Shown piece by piece: positions 17,351 to 27,347 of a stretch of DNA of 64,000 bases; position 1 is the first letter of the stretch; each line of letters starts with the position of its first letter. The notes below the pieces were generated by a model that made no database searches, had not been told where the DNA came from, and saw only the letters and a program-made list of their open reading frames with translations. The stretch comes from an uncultured Clostridia bacterium. Its GTDB lineage: Bacteria > Bacillota > Clostridia > Oscillospirales > Acutalibacteraceae. Location: contig CANPWP010000003.1 of assembly GCA_947584595.1 (NCBI GenBank), forward strand, positions 93,336 to 157,335, read 5' to 3'. The translations under genes and the position numbers were made by a program.

Positions 17351-19105
17351 TTATTGCATTATTGAATCAAGCTGTTTGTCAATGTCTGCAATATAATCGT
17401 CAAACATTTCCGGCTTGCTGTTAGGAATATCGTATTTCATTTTTGTAAGTTTATCAAACAAACCTAATTGTAAAATTTTTGAAATCGGAATTTCTGCAGA
17501 AATTATCTTTTTAGCTTTTTTATGCATATGAAGAATAGTTTTCATCATTAGCTTTTGCTTTTCAAGAGGAACGAAAGTATCGTCAGCATGGAAAGCGTTT
17601 TGCTGTAAAAATCCAACACGGATAACTCTTGCAGTTTCAATTACAAGTTTTTGGTCGTCAGGCAATACATCTGAACCAATGAGCTTAACGATTTCCATAA
17701 GCTGATTTTCTTCCTGAAGCAATGCTGAAATCTTTGTACGGTATTTTACAAAATCTTCACCCTGATTTTCTTTAAACCAAGGGTCAAGGTCATTAAAATA
17801 TTCGCTGTAGCTGTCGATCCAGTTAATTGCAGGATAATGACGTGCATAAGCAAGTGATTTGTCAAGTGCCCAAAAGCATCTTGTAAAACGCTTTGTATTC
17901 TGAGTAACAGGTTCAGAGAAGTCTGAACCCTGCGGAGATACTGCGCCGATAAGTGTAACGGAGCCCTCAGAACCGCAAAGAGATGTGATTCTTCCTGCTC
18001 TTTCGTAGAACTCTGCAAGACGAGAGGGGAGATATGCTGGGAAGCCTTCTTCTGCAGGCATTTCTTCAAGACGTCCCGAAATTTCTCTTAAAGCCTCAGC
18101 CCAACGGGAGGTTGAGTCAGCCATCATAGCAACATGGTAACCCATATCTCTGTAATACTCGGCAAGAGTAATGCCTGTATAAATTGACGCTTCACGGGCG
18201 GCAACAGGCATATTTGAAGTATTTGCAATAAGAACGGTTCTGTCGGTCATAGGTCTTTGTGATTTAGGGTCGATAAGTTCAGAGAATTCGTCAAGAACCT
18301 GACTCATTTCGTTACCACGTTCACCGCAGCCTACATAAATAATAATATCAGCGTCGCACCATTTTGCAAGCTGGTGCTGAGTCATAGTTTTACCTGTACC
18401 GAATCCGCCCGGAATCGCCGCCGCACCGCCTTTTGCAATAGGGAATAAAGTATCAATGACTCTTTGTCCCGTAATAAGGGGAACAGTAGGAGAAAGTCTT
18501 TCTTTAACAGGTCTTGATGTTCTTATAGGCCATTTCTGACAAAGAGTAAGATTGTGTTCAATTCCTAAATTATCCTTAATAACGGCAACAGTGTCAAAAA
18601 GTTTGTATTTGCCGTCAGGCATAACCTTAGTTACAACGCCGTTTAAATCAGGAGGAACCATAAGTCTGTGTTCAATAATAGGAGTTTCAGGCAAGGTTGC
18701 ATAAATATTTCCGCCTTTAAGCTCATCACCTGCTTTTATTTTTAAAGTGACATCCCATAGTTTTTCATCGTCAAGAGCAGAAACGGCAGAGCCTCTGCTG
18801 ATAAATGCCCCTAATTGCTCTTCAATAGCAGCAAGCGGTCTTTCAATACCGTCAAAAATATTATCAATAATTCCGGGTCCCAAAAGTACATTCATAGGAG
18901 CACCCGTGCCCTCAACAGGGTCGCCGGGTTTTAAGCCTGTGGTTTCTTCGTAAACCTGAATTGTGGTGGCCTCGTCAGTAATTCCGATGATTTCGCCTAC
19001 AAGTTTTTCATTTCCTACATAGACCATTTCCATCATCTGAAATTCAGTAGGACCTTTTACAGTAACAACAGGACCGTTTATACCAAAAATTTTATAGTTA
19101 TCCAT
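17351..19105 (-). CDS. atpA: V/A-type ATP synthase subunit A (catalytic)
   Basis: Catalytic subunit of the ATPase head. The P-loop GGFGTGKT, the catalytic region GCGERGNEM and [13 protein letters not shown] are visible. The family-specific non-homologous region follows the N-terminal barrel near residues 110-190. The start at 19105 ([12 protein letters not shown]) is preferred; an ATG 12 bases upstream directly abuts the only purine-rich stretch, but the ribosome-binding site is weak for both. Length about 584 residues, normal for the family. Confidence 0.94.
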   Translation of the reverse strand: MDNYKIFGINGPVVTVKGPTEFQMMEMVYVGNEKLVGEIIGITDEATTIQVYEETTGLKPGDPVEGTGAPMNVLLGPGIIDNIFDGIERPLAAIEEQLGAFISRGSAVSALDDEKLWDVTLKIKAGDELKGGNIYATLPETPIIEHRLMVPPDLNGVVTKVMPDGKYKLFDTVAVIKDNLGIEHNLTLCQKWPIRTSRPVKERLSPTVPLITGQRVIDTLFPIAKGGAAAIPGGFGTGKTMTQHQLAKWCDADIIIYVGCGERGNEMSQVLDEFSELIDPKSQRPMTDRTVLIANTSNMPVAAREASIYTGITLAEYYRDMGYHVAMMADSTSRWAEALREISGRLEEMPAEEGFPAYLPSRLAEFYERAGRITSLCGSEGSVTLIGAVSPQGSDFSEPVTQNTKRFTRCFWALDKSLAYARHYPAINWIDSYSEYFNDLDPWFKENQGEDFVKYRTKISALLQEENQLMEIVKLIGSDVLPDDQKLVIETARVIRVGFLQQNAFHADDTFVPLEKQKLMMKTILHMHKKAKKIISAEIPISKILQLGLFDKLTKMKYDIPNSKPEMFDDYIADIDKQLDSIMQ

Positions 19106-19203
19106 ATGTAAAACCATCTCTTTTTCTGCAATTTAAGTTGTTGTACTAATATCAGTCTGAATAATTGAAAAAAATTCAACTATTTAAAAAATAGAAATCA
19201 GTA

Positions 19204-19794
19204 TCAAACTACCTTTAAACCGGAGTTTTCGGTAAACCATTGTCTTTGATCCTGAAGTTTGCTGTCTAAAGTTTCGTCAGCAATAATATTCATATCTTCA
19301 CAGTAAACCTTAAATCCGCCGATTTTAATTTCAGGAATTGCTTTAACCTGAGTTTCTCCACTGAAACAATCCTGAAGCTGTTTTGCAAAATTTTTGTCTT
19401 TTTCGTTAATGTATATAATACAACTTTTATTGCCAAAAAGCTTTGCAACATTTTGAGCCTGCACGCAAAGATTGTTTTTATATTTGTCAGTAGAAGTATA
19501 AGCAATAAGTTTTTCAGTGGTTTTATCAAAAACAGTCCGCATCATTTTTGCTCTTTCAAGAAAAAGCTCGTCCTGACTTTCCTTTTCTTTTTTTGCAAAC
19601 TCTCTTGTGATAAATGATTTATTGTTATCCATTTCTTTATGAATAATATCGTAAGCTGCCCAAAGGCCTTCCTGCTCGGCTTTTTTCATTTCCTCAGCCT
19701 TAAAAGCCTCAATTTCCTGCTGTATATCCTGTTTTTGTTGATCAGCATATTTTTGAATGGCATTTAAAAAGTTATTTGTTTTGGCATCATTCAT
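19204..19794 (-). CDS. atpE: V/A-type ATP synthase subunit E
   Basis: Peripheral-stalk subunit of 196 residues. The first 90 residues are a charged, Gln/Lys/Glu-rich long helix that would pair with subunit G/H, followed by a small alpha/beta head domain ending in the ADETLDSKL region typical of E subunits. Identification rests on this architecture and on its place between F and A. AGAGGG precedes the ATG. A gap of about 100 bases separates it from subunit A. Confidence 0.85.
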   Translation of the reverse strand: MNDAKTNNFLNAIQKYADQQKQDIQQEIEAFKAEEMKKAEQEGLWAAYDIIHKEMDNNKSFITREFAKKEKESQDELFLERAKMMRTVFDKTTEKLIAYTSTDKYKNNLCVQAQNVAKLFGNKSCIIYINEKDKNFAKQLQDCFSGETQVKAIPEIKIGGFKVYCEDMNIIADETLDSKLQDQRQWFTENSGLKVV

Positions 19795-19846
19795 ATAAAT
19801 ACCCTCTTAATTTTATATTATACTAAATGTTAATTTAAATTTAGTA

Positions 19847-20158
19847 TCAGTTGAGCTTAACGCCGATAGCATCCTGAACATATTTGGTAATACTGTCTTT
19901 AGTTCTTCCGTTACCGTGTCTGTCAGGAATTTCAACAATAAGCGGCTGTTTTCTGTTAAGCTTTAAGTCGTAAATAAGTTCAGGACATAGAGATACAAGC
20001 GTTTCTGTCATAAGTATAACCGCAACATCAGGCATATCCATAGCCTTTTGAAGCTCAGTTCTTACTTCTTCATCCTTGTGGACAACAACGCCCTCAATTC
20101 CTGCAAGGCGCATACCCATCAATGTATCAACATTATCACTAATAAGATAAAATTTCAT
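19847..20158 (-). CDS. atpF: V/A-type ATP synthase subunit F
   Basis: Small central-stalk subunit, 103 residues, binding subunit D. It opens MKFYLISDNVDTLMGMRLAG, the typical F-subunit start in which a short strand is followed by the D-x-x-G-M/F-R-L-A-G pattern, then has VAVILMTETL and a proline-rich VEIP near the C terminus. AAGGA precedes the ATG. Confidence 0.9.
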   Translation of the reverse strand: MKFYLISDNVDTLMGMRLAGIEGVVVHKDEEVRTELQKAMDMPDVAVILMTETLVSLCPELIYDLKLNRKQPLIVEIPDRHGNGRTKDSITKYVQDAIGVKLN

Positions 20159-20225
20159 ATTAACATATCCTTAGAGATTGTTTTTTGGTGTGTTAGATAC
20201 TTTACAAATACACCCTTATGTGTGA

Positions 20226-20648
20226 TTAGCCTAATTTTGACAGAATCATAATAGAAATAAGTAAGCCGTAAAGTGCACAGCCTTCGCCCAGGGCAACGAA
20301 AATCATAGATTTACCGAAATTCTTAGGATCTTCACTTGTTGCACCGATAGCAGCAGGAGCAGCACCGCCAACGGCAATACCGCCGCCCATACATGAAAGA
20401 CCTGTTGCAATACCTGCACCAATTAAGCCAAAGCCTAAATCTCCGCCTGCTGAAGCTGTTGTTTCAGCGGCATTTGCAAAAATAGGGAAGATAAAGCAAA
20501 GAGCAAATACAGCGCAAAATGATGCAAGCTGCATATAAACGGTTTTCTTGGGACTTTTGCCTTTTTGAAAAGCCTTTGTTGCAATAACAACAGAAAGAAC
20601 AAGAAATACTACCGGTAAAGCTAAAATTAAAAAATCAAAAACTGTCAT
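20226..20648 (-). CDS. atpK: V/A-type ATP synthase subunit K (proteolipid)
   Basis: Membrane rotor-ring subunit, about 140 residues and four helices. The second hairpin is the canonical proteolipid: a Gly/Ala-rich helix (IGAGIATGLSCMGGGIAVG), a polar loop and a helix carrying the ion-binding Glu in VALGEGCALYG. The first hairpin lacks a carboxylate, so there is one ion site per four helices. The Gln typical of sodium-binding rings is not obvious, which leans toward protons but does not prove it. GGAGG inside the apparent 5' extension sets the start at 20648 rather than 20663. Confidence 0.9.
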   Translation of the reverse strand: MTVFDFLILALPVVFLVLSVVIATKAFQKGKSPKKTVYMQLASFCAVFALCFIFPIFANAAETTASAGGDLGFGLIGAGIATGLSCMGGGIAVGGAAPAAIGATSEDPKNFGKSMIFVALGEGCALYGLLISIMILSKLG

Positions 20649-20759
20649 AATAAATTCCTCCATATAATAAATGTTTTTGAACTTTTATAAAAACTATATT
20701 AAATAATTATTAATATAATCAGATGACTGAAAACCGAAATATTTCAATAAAAATAACGG

Positions 20760-20880
20760 CTTTAGTCGAGAAAAGTATAAGTTTTGGTCGAACTTTTTCA
20801 AAAGCTCGTGGGTTCAAAGGGCAAAGCCTTTTGTAGCCGCCAATATGCGGCGAAACTTTCTATTATTTACAAAAGAAAAA
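20760..20880. repeat. Dispersed-repeat-like insertion inside the ATPase operon
   Basis: The 314-base gap between the I and K genes is the only large gap in the operon. It holds a GC-richer block with hairpins: AAAGGGCAAAGCCTTT and GCCGCCAATATGCGGC. From memory, similar blocks with GTGGGTTCAAAGGGC are dispersed in many gut Clostridia genomes. No open frame here looks coding. Confidence 0.5.
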
Positions 20881-20962
20881 TCATTGATAAAGTTCTTTTA
20901 ATAAATAAAAATCACTTTTCTACAGTCTGCCATATAATAATATTTAATATAAGTTATACAGA

Positions 20963-22906
20963 TTACAAATTTTTTCTTTGAAGACTTATAGGTTCATAAG
21001 GTCTGCCGTCGCCTATATAGAAACGGCTGAACATCTCATAATATTCAAGCCTTAATACCTGAATTGCAACAAGAAGTGCTTCAAGACCAAGCACAAAGAA
21101 ATTACCCAAAACAACAATGATCCAATATGCAGCCCCTCCGCACATTTCGGCAAGTACAAATACAACCTGCATCATACCGGCGTGAACAAGAACGAAGGCT
21201 CCGACTCTCAGAAAACTCATTGTATTGGTGACATAGCTTAAAAGAACTTCAAAAAGCTCAAAGAAATTATCAACTAAAAATTCGCCCCATTTTTCAGGCT
21301 TCCAGCTTTTATTTCCGTTTACAAGCTTTATAAGTGGTTCTCTAATATAGAGCAGTAAAAGCGGCAATATAATGAGAAATAAAACATACGGCAAAGTAAG
21401 AATAGGAATACCTAAAAGCAGCTGACACACAATGCCTGCAACTAAAGCACCGTAGAAAATTATACCGCATATACCGTTTACTCCGAAAACAGCTTCTCCG
21501 ACATTTTTTTGTTTAAAGGAAGAGTAAATTCCCAGTATCATTGCAATAATCAAAAGGGTAATACCAATTCCCACGGCAGAATAAATAATCGTGTTTGTCA
21601 TGGAAGGCTCCATAACTTCAATAGGCTTTTCATTAAGTCCGAACAACGCTTTATACATAGGGTCAAGCAGATGTTCATATCCGAAAACGCTTCCGAATAA
21701 ACATCCGAACAGCGCCGATGTTATACCGCAGGGGAAAAGAATTTTTCCTATAGGCATTTTTTTAAATTTCCACATTAAAATGCCTGCAATGCTTAATACA
21801 ATTCCATGTCCCAAATCAGCAAACATTATACCGAAAAGAATAACATAAGTTAAAGCAACAAATGGGGTAGGGTCGATTTCGTTGTATCTGGGAGTGCCGA
21901 ACATTTCGGTATAAAATTCAAAAGGTCTTGTAAAGAAGTTATTTTTTAGCTTGACGGGAGGAGAGTGTTTTAATTCTTCTTTTCCGTTTGAGACCTCAAC
22001 TTCAACACTTTCAATTTTTTTAAGATCATTTGACAATGTTTCAGCATATTCTTTTGGAACCCACCCAACAATACAAAATCCGTGCTTTTTATGCTGTAAA
22101 GCCTTTCCTTTAATTACGGAAAAAAGGTTAAGCTGTTCAAGCTTAGTATAATATTTTAAAATTCGCTCTTTGTTATCAGCTTTGTATTTCTCAAGTCTTC
22201 CCTCGGCTATTTTTAATTTGCTTTCATAAGAGGGCAGGTCATATATTAACCTTTGATGAAAATTCTCCGGAGTATCTTCAAGTCCGGTAATATCACACTG
22301 TTCAAAATAAAGACCTGAAAAAATTCTGTTAATATCTCTTTCTTTATTAAGAGGAGTGATATAAACACCCCAGAGATAATTTGCTTCTTCAGAGCAAACA
22401 AAGAAATTAACAAAAGGATTATTTTCATAGTTGTACAACTTGTTATAGCTTTCTTTGGGAAGTCTGCCGAAATAAGCCTTAACATATTTACATGTAAGCA
22501 GGGATTCAATTTTCACATCAAGTCCCATAAAATGCTCGGATTGAAGTATATTTTGTTTACATTCATTAACCTTCATTCTTGCATGTGCCACATCGTCAAT
22601 CAATGCACCGATTTCTTGGGAAACCTTATGAACATAGACATTCAAAACATCATCAGTAGGATTAAAGTCATCCACATCAACATAGCTTAAAGGGAATTTT
22701 GCAGCTTCAAGCGAGGCTTTTAATTCGCTTAAAATTTCAGCATAGTTGTTTTTGTTTGGAATATGTTCAAAGTTTCTTGTATCAGAATAAAATTCTGCCA
22801 CCTCGTCAGGATGAAAAACCTTTGATTTTCCCAAAAGATCAACTACATTATTGAGGTATTTTGTAAGACCGACTATGCTTATAAGTTTAATATCAGCAAC
22901 AGCCAT
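20963..22906 (-). CDS. atpI: V/A-type ATP synthase subunit I
   Basis: Membrane stator subunit, counterpart of eukaryotic subunit a, about 647 residues. The N-terminal half is soluble and coiled-coil rich. The C-terminal half (from about residue 360) has around seven or eight transmembrane helices, with FADLGHGIVL at the first and a conserved Arg region near SFLRVGAFVLVHAGM. AGAGGTGA just before the ATG at 22906 shows that the upstream in-frame GTG belongs to the ribosome-binding site. Confidence 0.93.
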   Translation of the reverse strand: MAVADIKLISIVGLTKYLNNVVDLLGKSKVFHPDEVAEFYSDTRNFEHIPNKNNYAEILSELKASLEAAKFPLSYVDVDDFNPTDDVLNVYVHKVSQEIGALIDDVAHARMKVNECKQNILQSEHFMGLDVKIESLLTCKYVKAYFGRLPKESYNKLYNYENNPFVNFFVCSEEANYLWGVYITPLNKERDINRIFSGLYFEQCDITGLEDTPENFHQRLIYDLPSYESKLKIAEGRLEKYKADNKERILKYYTKLEQLNLFSVIKGKALQHKKHGFCIVGWVPKEYAETLSNDLKKIESVEVEVSNGKEELKHSPPVKLKNNFFTRPFEFYTEMFGTPRYNEIDPTPFVALTYVILFGIMFADLGHGIVLSIAGILMWKFKKMPIGKILFPCGITSALFGCLFGSVFGYEHLLDPMYKALFGLNEKPIEVMEPSMTNTIIYSAVGIGITLLIIAMILGIYSSFKQKNVGEAVFGVNGICGIIFYGALVAGIVCQLLLGIPILTLPYVLFLIILPLLLLYIREPLIKLVNGNKSWKPEKWGEFLVDNFFELFEVLLSYVTNTMSFLRVGAFVLVHAGMMQVVFVLAEMCGGAAYWIIVVLGNFFVLGLEALLVAIQVLRLEYYEMFSRFYIGDGRPYEPISLQRKNL

Positions 22907-22948
22907 ATAAATCACCTCTTTTTATAGATAATATCAAATATCGCCGTA

Positions 22949-23989
22949 TCAGTTCTGATAAATCAGCAGGGATTCAATTTTTTTGCTGTCAACATTATAT
23001 CTTGTGCCTTCAATAAGACAGGTAATATTGGCAAGCTCAGTTTCGGTCGCAAACATATAAGATATCATAACGGCCGCAGGACTGCTTGAATAATATATAT
23101 TTTTGACCGCATTTTTATATTTAATCTTTTCAACAAGACTGCCTGTGTAGAAGTAGCTTGTTTTTTTAATATATGACCCCTGTTTAAAGGAACTCATCAT
23201 AGAAAAAGCCGCCTTTGAATCTTCGGCATTGCAAAGCTCGTCGATCTGATGTTTTTTAAGAGAGCCGAATGGAAGAAGATTGTCCTTTATTTCACCGGGT
23301 GACATATTATAATATTTTTTAAGTCTTATAATTCTGATAAAATTTTGATAATCAAGAATTGTATTAAAAAAAGATAAAAGCTCGTTTTTTTCATTTTTAG
23401 GACAGTTTTTTTCAATTCCGTTGTAAAGTCCTTTAAAAACAAAAGTAAAAAGCTCATTTTCTATCTTTGCAAGGGGAAGTCTGCCAACCTTATCAGGTCT
23501 GTACTCAGAGAGAATTGAATAATAAGGAGATTTCTCAAGGATTCCCAAAATTTCATCATAATCTTTAGCTTTTGCAAGCTGTGTAAGATTTACACTTGAG
23601 TGCTTTTCAAAATAAGCAGGAATAGTAAAAATGAATTCATCTGTCGAGTTTGAATTAAGAAGCGTAAGATAATCCATTAGAAGTCTGACTTCTATTCTTC
23701 TTGTAACATAAGTAGAAAATGTTGCTCCGACACTTGTTTCATAACTGCAAAGGGAAGAAAATTCATAAAAAAGCTTTTGCTGTAAAAGTTTTTCAAGCAT
23801 ACCTCTGTGCACATCATGCTCGTTAACTTCTTTAAGAGCAGTTCCATAGTGTGTATAGCTTTTTAAATAAGACATAACTTCAGCAACGGATTTGCATCCC
23901 AAAAGAGTTTTATAGTCTTTTTCTTTAAGTCGTTTTCCGTATTTGGCTCTTGCCTTAGCCATTACCGCATTTGATGTGCTGTTAGCCAT
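22949..23989 (-). CDS. atpC: V/A-type ATP synthase subunit C
   Basis: Socket subunit joining the central stalk to the proteolipid ring, 346 residues, almost all helical. It begins NAVMAKARAKYGKRL, which fits the family, and has a C-terminal region with KIKYKNAVKNIYYSSSPAAV. Assignment is supported by its place in the operon between G and I. GGAGGTG six bases before the ATG at 23989 decides the start; an in-frame GTG at 24004 precedes this site. Confidence 0.88.
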   Translation of the reverse strand: MANSTSNAVMAKARAKYGKRLKEKDYKTLLGCKSVAEVMSYLKSYTHYGTALKEVNEHDVHRGMLEKLLQQKLFYEFSSLCSYETSVGATFSTYVTRRIEVRLLMDYLTLLNSNSTDEFIFTIPAYFEKHSSVNLTQLAKAKDYDEILGILEKSPYYSILSEYRPDKVGRLPLAKIENELFTFVFKGLYNGIEKNCPKNEKNELLSFFNTILDYQNFIRIIRLKKYYNMSPGEIKDNLLPFGSLKKHQIDELCNAEDSKAAFSMMSSFKQGSYIKKTSYFYTGSLVEKIKYKNAVKNIYYSSSPAAVMISYMFATETELANITCLIEGTRYNVDSKKIESLLIYQN

Positions 23990-24056
23990 TACACACACCT
24001 CCACGCTTTAAATTGTTATTTTATTATATTAAACACAATAAAAATGAAATAAGGTT

Positions 24057-24374
24057 TTAGTTGGTGTTTTGTATTACACGTTCAAAAAGTTCCTGAACCC
24101 ATTTATTACAGTTAGAGTCAAATTGTTCTTTAAGCTTTGCCATCATTTCTTTATGCTTTTCTGTAGCCTTTATAAGCTGTTCATCAGCCTTTTGTCTTGC
24201 AAGTTCATCATTTTTATTTGCTCTGATTCTTGCTTTTTCAATGTAATCGTCATAAACTTTTTGTCTCTGAGCTTCAATTTCTTCTTTAATGCGTATTTTT
24301 TCCTGTTGTGCCTGTGCTTCAAGTTCTCTTGCTTTTTCATCCATTTCCACAACTTTTTTAATCATATCTTCCAC
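24057..24374 (-). CDS. V/A-type ATP synthase subunit G/H
   Basis: Peripheral-stalk partner of subunit E, about 105 residues. Nearly the whole protein is a highly charged continuous helix (KARELEAQAQQEKIRIKEE), typical of G/H subunits. The start is GTG at 24374 with GGAGGTG five bases upstream; the further upstream frame is hydrophobic and lies before the ribosome-binding site. It is the first gene of the ATPase operon. Sequence alone is low-complexity, so the call relies partly on position. Confidence 0.82.
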   Translation of the reverse strand: MEDMIKKVVEMDEKARELEAQAQQEKIRIKEEIEAQRQKVYDDYIEKARIRANKNDELARQKADEQLIKATEKHKEMMAKLKEQFDSNCNKWVQELFERVIQNTN

Positions 24375-24442
24375 AAGAACACCTCCAAATAAGATAAATA
24401 TGAAAAACACATTAAATAATATCTGAAAAAAATATTTGATAA

Positions 24443-25804
24443 TCAGTTCTTTAGTGCCTGTAATGGGGAAGGTAACCTTCCGCCTCTTTGTATAAACTCC
24501 TTGGGAGAGCCATCTCTGATTGGCATTATTGGAGCTGTACCCAGCAAACCGCCAAACTCCAGAGTTTCTCCTGCTTTTTTTCCGATAGCGGGAATAAGTC
24601 TTACGGCAGTTGTTTTTGTGTTTACCATACCGATTGCCGCTTCGTCGGCAATAATAGCGGAAATTGTTTCGGGTGTGATGTCTCCCGGTACTGCAATCAT
24701 ATCAAGACCGACAGAGCAAACAGATGTCATAGCTTCCAGCTTTGTAATATCAAGTGTACCTTTTTTAGCAGCGGCAATCATACCTGCGTCCTCGGAAACG
24801 GGGATAAATGCACCGCTTAATCCGCCTACATGAGAAGAAGCCATAACGCCACCTTTTTTAACTGCGTCATTTAAAAGTGCAAGTGCCGCAGTAGTACCGT
24901 GACAGCCGCAGCTTTCAAGTCCCATTTCTTCAAGTATATATGCAACGCTGTCGCCAACGGCAGGAGTAGGTGCTAAGGATAAATCAACAATGCCGAATGG
25001 GACGCAAAGTCTTTTTGAGGCTTCTCTGGCAACCAACTGACCCATTCTTGTAATTTTAAATGCTGTTTTTTTAATCATTTCCGCCATTTCGGCAATATCC
25101 TTGCCGTGACCGTTTTTAGCAAGAGCGGATCTAACAACGCCCGGACCCGATACACCAACATTTATTACGCAGTCAGCTTCGCCGACGCCGTGAAAAGCAC
25201 CTGCCATAAAAGGATTATCTTCGGGAGCATTGCAAAAAACAACAAGTTTTGCCGCACCTATGCAATCTCTGTCAGCAGTTTTAACAGCTGTATCTTTAAC
25301 TATTTTACCCATCATCTTAACTGCGTCCATATTTATACCTGCTTTAGTAGAGCCTACATTTACGGAAGAGCAAACCTTTTCCGTAATGCTCAGTGCCTCG
25401 GGAATACTTTCAATCAAAGCATAATCTCCTGCGGCAAAGCCTTTTTGAACCAAAGCGGAATAACCGCCGATAAAGTTTACGCCTAAAGTATCGGCAGCTT
25501 TGTCCAAAGCTTTTGCAAATTTAACAACATTTTTACTCTGACACGGAGCGGCTACCATACCGATAGGTGTAACGGAAATTCTCTTGTTGATAATAGGAAT
25601 ACCGTATTCCTTTTCAATATCTTCACCTGTTTTAACTAAGTCCTTGGCATACCTGCAAATTTTATCGTAAACTTTGTCAGCAGACTTATCAATATCTTCA
25701 TCAAGACAATCAAGCAGTGAAATTCCCATGGTAACAGTACGCACATCAAGGTTTTCATTGTCAATCATATTGATAGTTTCAAGAATGTCTTTTGTTTCTA
25801 ACAT
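24443..25804 (-). CDS. UPF0210 / DUF711 family protein
   Basis: Conserved 453-residue cytosolic protein of unknown function, related in fold to pyruvate-formate-lyase-like glycyl-radical barrels by family annotation but lacking a recognisable radical Gly motif. Recognisable segments are [10 protein letters not shown], the Gly-rich [22 protein letters not shown] and the C-terminal [14 protein letters not shown]. It lies 39 bases after an ACT-domain gene; this pair is conserved in Firmicutes. It is followed by the ATPase operon 69 bases later on the same strand, so read-through into the operon is possible. Confidence 0.85.
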   Translation of the reverse strand: MLETKDILETINMIDNENLDVRTVTMGISLLDCLDEDIDKSADKVYDKICRYAKDLVKTGEDIEKEYGIPIINKRISVTPIGMVAAPCQSKNVVKFAKALDKAADTLGVNFIGGYSALVQKGFAAGDYALIESIPEALSITEKVCSSVNVGSTKAGINMDAVKMMGKIVKDTAVKTADRDCIGAAKLVVFCNAPEDNPFMAGAFHGVGEADCVINVGVSGPGVVRSALAKNGHGKDIAEMAEMIKKTAFKITRMGQLVAREASKRLCVPFGIVDLSLAPTPAVGDSVAYILEEMGLESCGCHGTTAALALLNDAVKKGGVMASSHVGGLSGAFIPVSEDAGMIAAAKKGTLDITKLEAMTSVCSVGLDMIAVPGDITPETISAIIADEAAIGMVNTKTTAVRLIPAIGKKAGETLEFGGLLGTAPIMPIRDGSPKEFIQRGGRLPSPLQALKN

Positions 25805-25843
25805 TAATCAAAATCCTTTCAATTCACAACAATTTAACAATAA

Positions 25844-26113
25844 TCAGATTTTATGCATACTGTTAAAAATATCTTCATGCATAATATGAACCTTGGTGTT
25901 TGTTTGTTCACCAACTTGATTAAGATTGGTTTTAAGTTGTTCAAAGCTGACGGAAGACTTTTCAATCTCTACGAGCATAATCATAGCAAACATATCCTGA
26001 AGTACACTTTGAGTAACCTCAACCACATTTACTCCAACCTCAGCGCAGGCGCCTGAAACCTTTGCAAGAATACCTACACTGTCCTTACCGATAACCGTAA
26101 TAACTGCTTTCAT
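25844..26113 (-). CDS. ACT domain-containing protein (UPF0237)
   Basis: An 89-residue protein made of a single ACT-type fold: IGKDSVGILAKVSGACAE opens the first strand and helix, with MIMLVEI and a second helix following. It is of the GcvR-like UPF0237 group, which pairs with UPF0210 proteins and is presumed to be a ligand-binding regulator. AGGAGG precedes the ATG. Confidence 0.88.
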   Translation of the reverse strand: MKAVITVIGKDSVGILAKVSGACAEVGVNVVEVTQSVLQDMFAMIMLVEIEKSSVSFEQLKTNLNQVGEQTNTKVHIMHEDIFNSMHKI

Positions 26114-26158
26114 AAATCCTCCTGTTTATCCATAATAATGTAAAAAAAACTTAGTAAT

Positions 26159-26187
26159 ATTATAATTCAATTTAATAGCAAAGTAAA
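26159..26187 (-). promoter_or_regulatory. Putative promoter of the ACT/UPF0210 genes
   Basis: On the minus strand TTTACT (26182-26187), a 17-base spacer and TATAAT (26159-26164). It may also drive the downstream ATPase operon. Confidence 0.5.
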
Positions 26188-26273
26188 GTGGAAATTAACA
26201 TAAAAAATGAGATAATTTTTTGAATTTTAAAATTATTTTTTAATAAAATGGATACAAAAGATTTATAAATAAA

Positions 26274-26364
26274 AAGCAGCCGGTGGTTAGTCCTATCCGG
26301 GCAGAAATGACAAAATATTAACAGCCTTTTGTGCACGGCTATTACCGAGCAGTTTCCTATAAAG
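26274..26364 (-). repeat. Long copy of the CTTTATAGGAAACT repeat family
   Basis: Read on the minus strand it starts CTTTATAGGAAACTGCTCGG (26345-26364) and ends CCACCGGCTGCTT (26274-26286). The same two ends bound the shorter element at 34773-34816, whose middle lacks about 45 bases. Internal arms suggest a folded RNA or DNA. No open frame is present. Confidence 0.6.
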
Positions 26365-26401
26365 AAAAAAGGCAGAGAAGCCATGCATTAGCCTCTCTGC
26401 C
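26364..26401 (-). terminator. Terminator of galU
   Basis: On the minus strand GGCAGAG pairs with CTCTGCC around an inner GGC/GCC-flanked loop, followed by TTTTTT at 26365-26370. Confidence 0.8.
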
Positions 26402-26419
26402 AAAAGTATTATACACCTA

Positions 26420-27292
26420 TTAAATTGATTTTGCAAGTTTTTTTATATAATCTTTCAAATTTTCTTTTGTTTCAGGGTGTTCAAGTCCGATTTCAATGCA
26501 TGCCTGCAAAATACCGAACTTGTTTCCCATATCGTATCTTTTGCCCTCAAATTCAACTGCCGTCATACCCTTTGTAACGGCAATCTCACGCATTGCGTCT
26601 GTAAGCTGAATTTCTCCGCCGATACCTGGTTTTGTACGTTCCAAAATTTCAAAAATTTCAGGCGGAAGGACACATCTGTCAAGTATAGAGTAAAGAGATA
26701 ATACAGCCTCCTTAGTCTGAGGTTTTTCTATCATATCCGTACACTTGAAAACATTGTCATGTAACTTTTCTACTTTGAGAGAACCGTACTTGTGAATTTC
26801 ATTTTCTGTAACCTTTTTAACGCCTAAAACACCTTCACCGAATTCTCCGTAAGCGTCAATAAGCTGTTTTATTGCAGGCGTTTTGCTGTTTATGATTCCG
26901 TCACCGTACATAACTGCAAAGGGCTCGCTGCCTACAAAGGATTTTGCTCTTAATACTGCATGCCCCAAACCCTTCATTTCCTTTTGTCTTATAAAAGTAA
27001 TATTTGCCATTTCGGCTATATTTCTTACTTGTTCCAATGCATCGGTTTTGTTACCCTTTTTAAGTATTTCTTCAAGTTCCGGAGAACGGTCGAAATGGTC
27101 CTCCATAACTTCTTTTCCTCTGTTTGTAATAATAAGAATATCTGTAATTCCCGCATTGACGGCTTCTTCTACAATATATTGAATTGTAGGTTTGTCTATA
27201 ACAGGGAACATTTCTTTAGGCATAGCCTTTGTAGCAGGCAAAACTCTTGTGCCGAAGCCTGCCGCAGGAATAACTGCTTTTGTAATTTTCAT
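26420..27292 (-). CDS. galU: UTP-glucose-1-phosphate uridylyltransferase
   Basis: Makes UDP-glucose from UTP and glucose-1-phosphate, for envelope glycans and lipids. The nucleotide-binding signature GFGTRVLPATKAMPKEM is at the N terminus, with VMYGDGII, the sugar-site GGEIQLTDAM and KYGSLKVEK following. GGAGGA just before the ATG at 27292 decides the start; a longer frame upstream is non-homologous. About 290 residues, as usual. The glucose-1-phosphate supplier may be the phosphohexomutase at 59940-61661. Confidence 0.94.
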   Translation of the reverse strand: MKITKAVIPAAGFGTRVLPATKAMPKEMFPVIDKPTIQYIVEEAVNAGITDILIITNRGKEVMEDHFDRSPELEEILKKGNKTDALEQVRNIAEMANITFIRQKEMKGLGHAVLRAKSFVGSEPFAVMYGDGIINSKTPAIKQLIDAYGEFGEGVLGVKKVTENEIHKYGSLKVEKLHDNVFKCTDMIEKPQTKEAVLSLYSILDRCVLPPEIFEILERTKPGIGGEIQLTDAMREIAVTKGMTAVEFEGKRYDMGNKFGILQACIEIGLEHPETKENLKDYIKKLAKSI

Positions 27293-27347
27293 ATTTTCCT
27301 CCAATTTAGGTTTAATGAAATTGCTGTCAAATACCATCCGAATGTAC

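Noticed and set aside
24375..24442. A dedicated promoter for the ATPase operon
   Set aside because: No convincing -35/-10 pair is visible in the 68 bases; transcription may come from the ACT/UPF0210 promoter.
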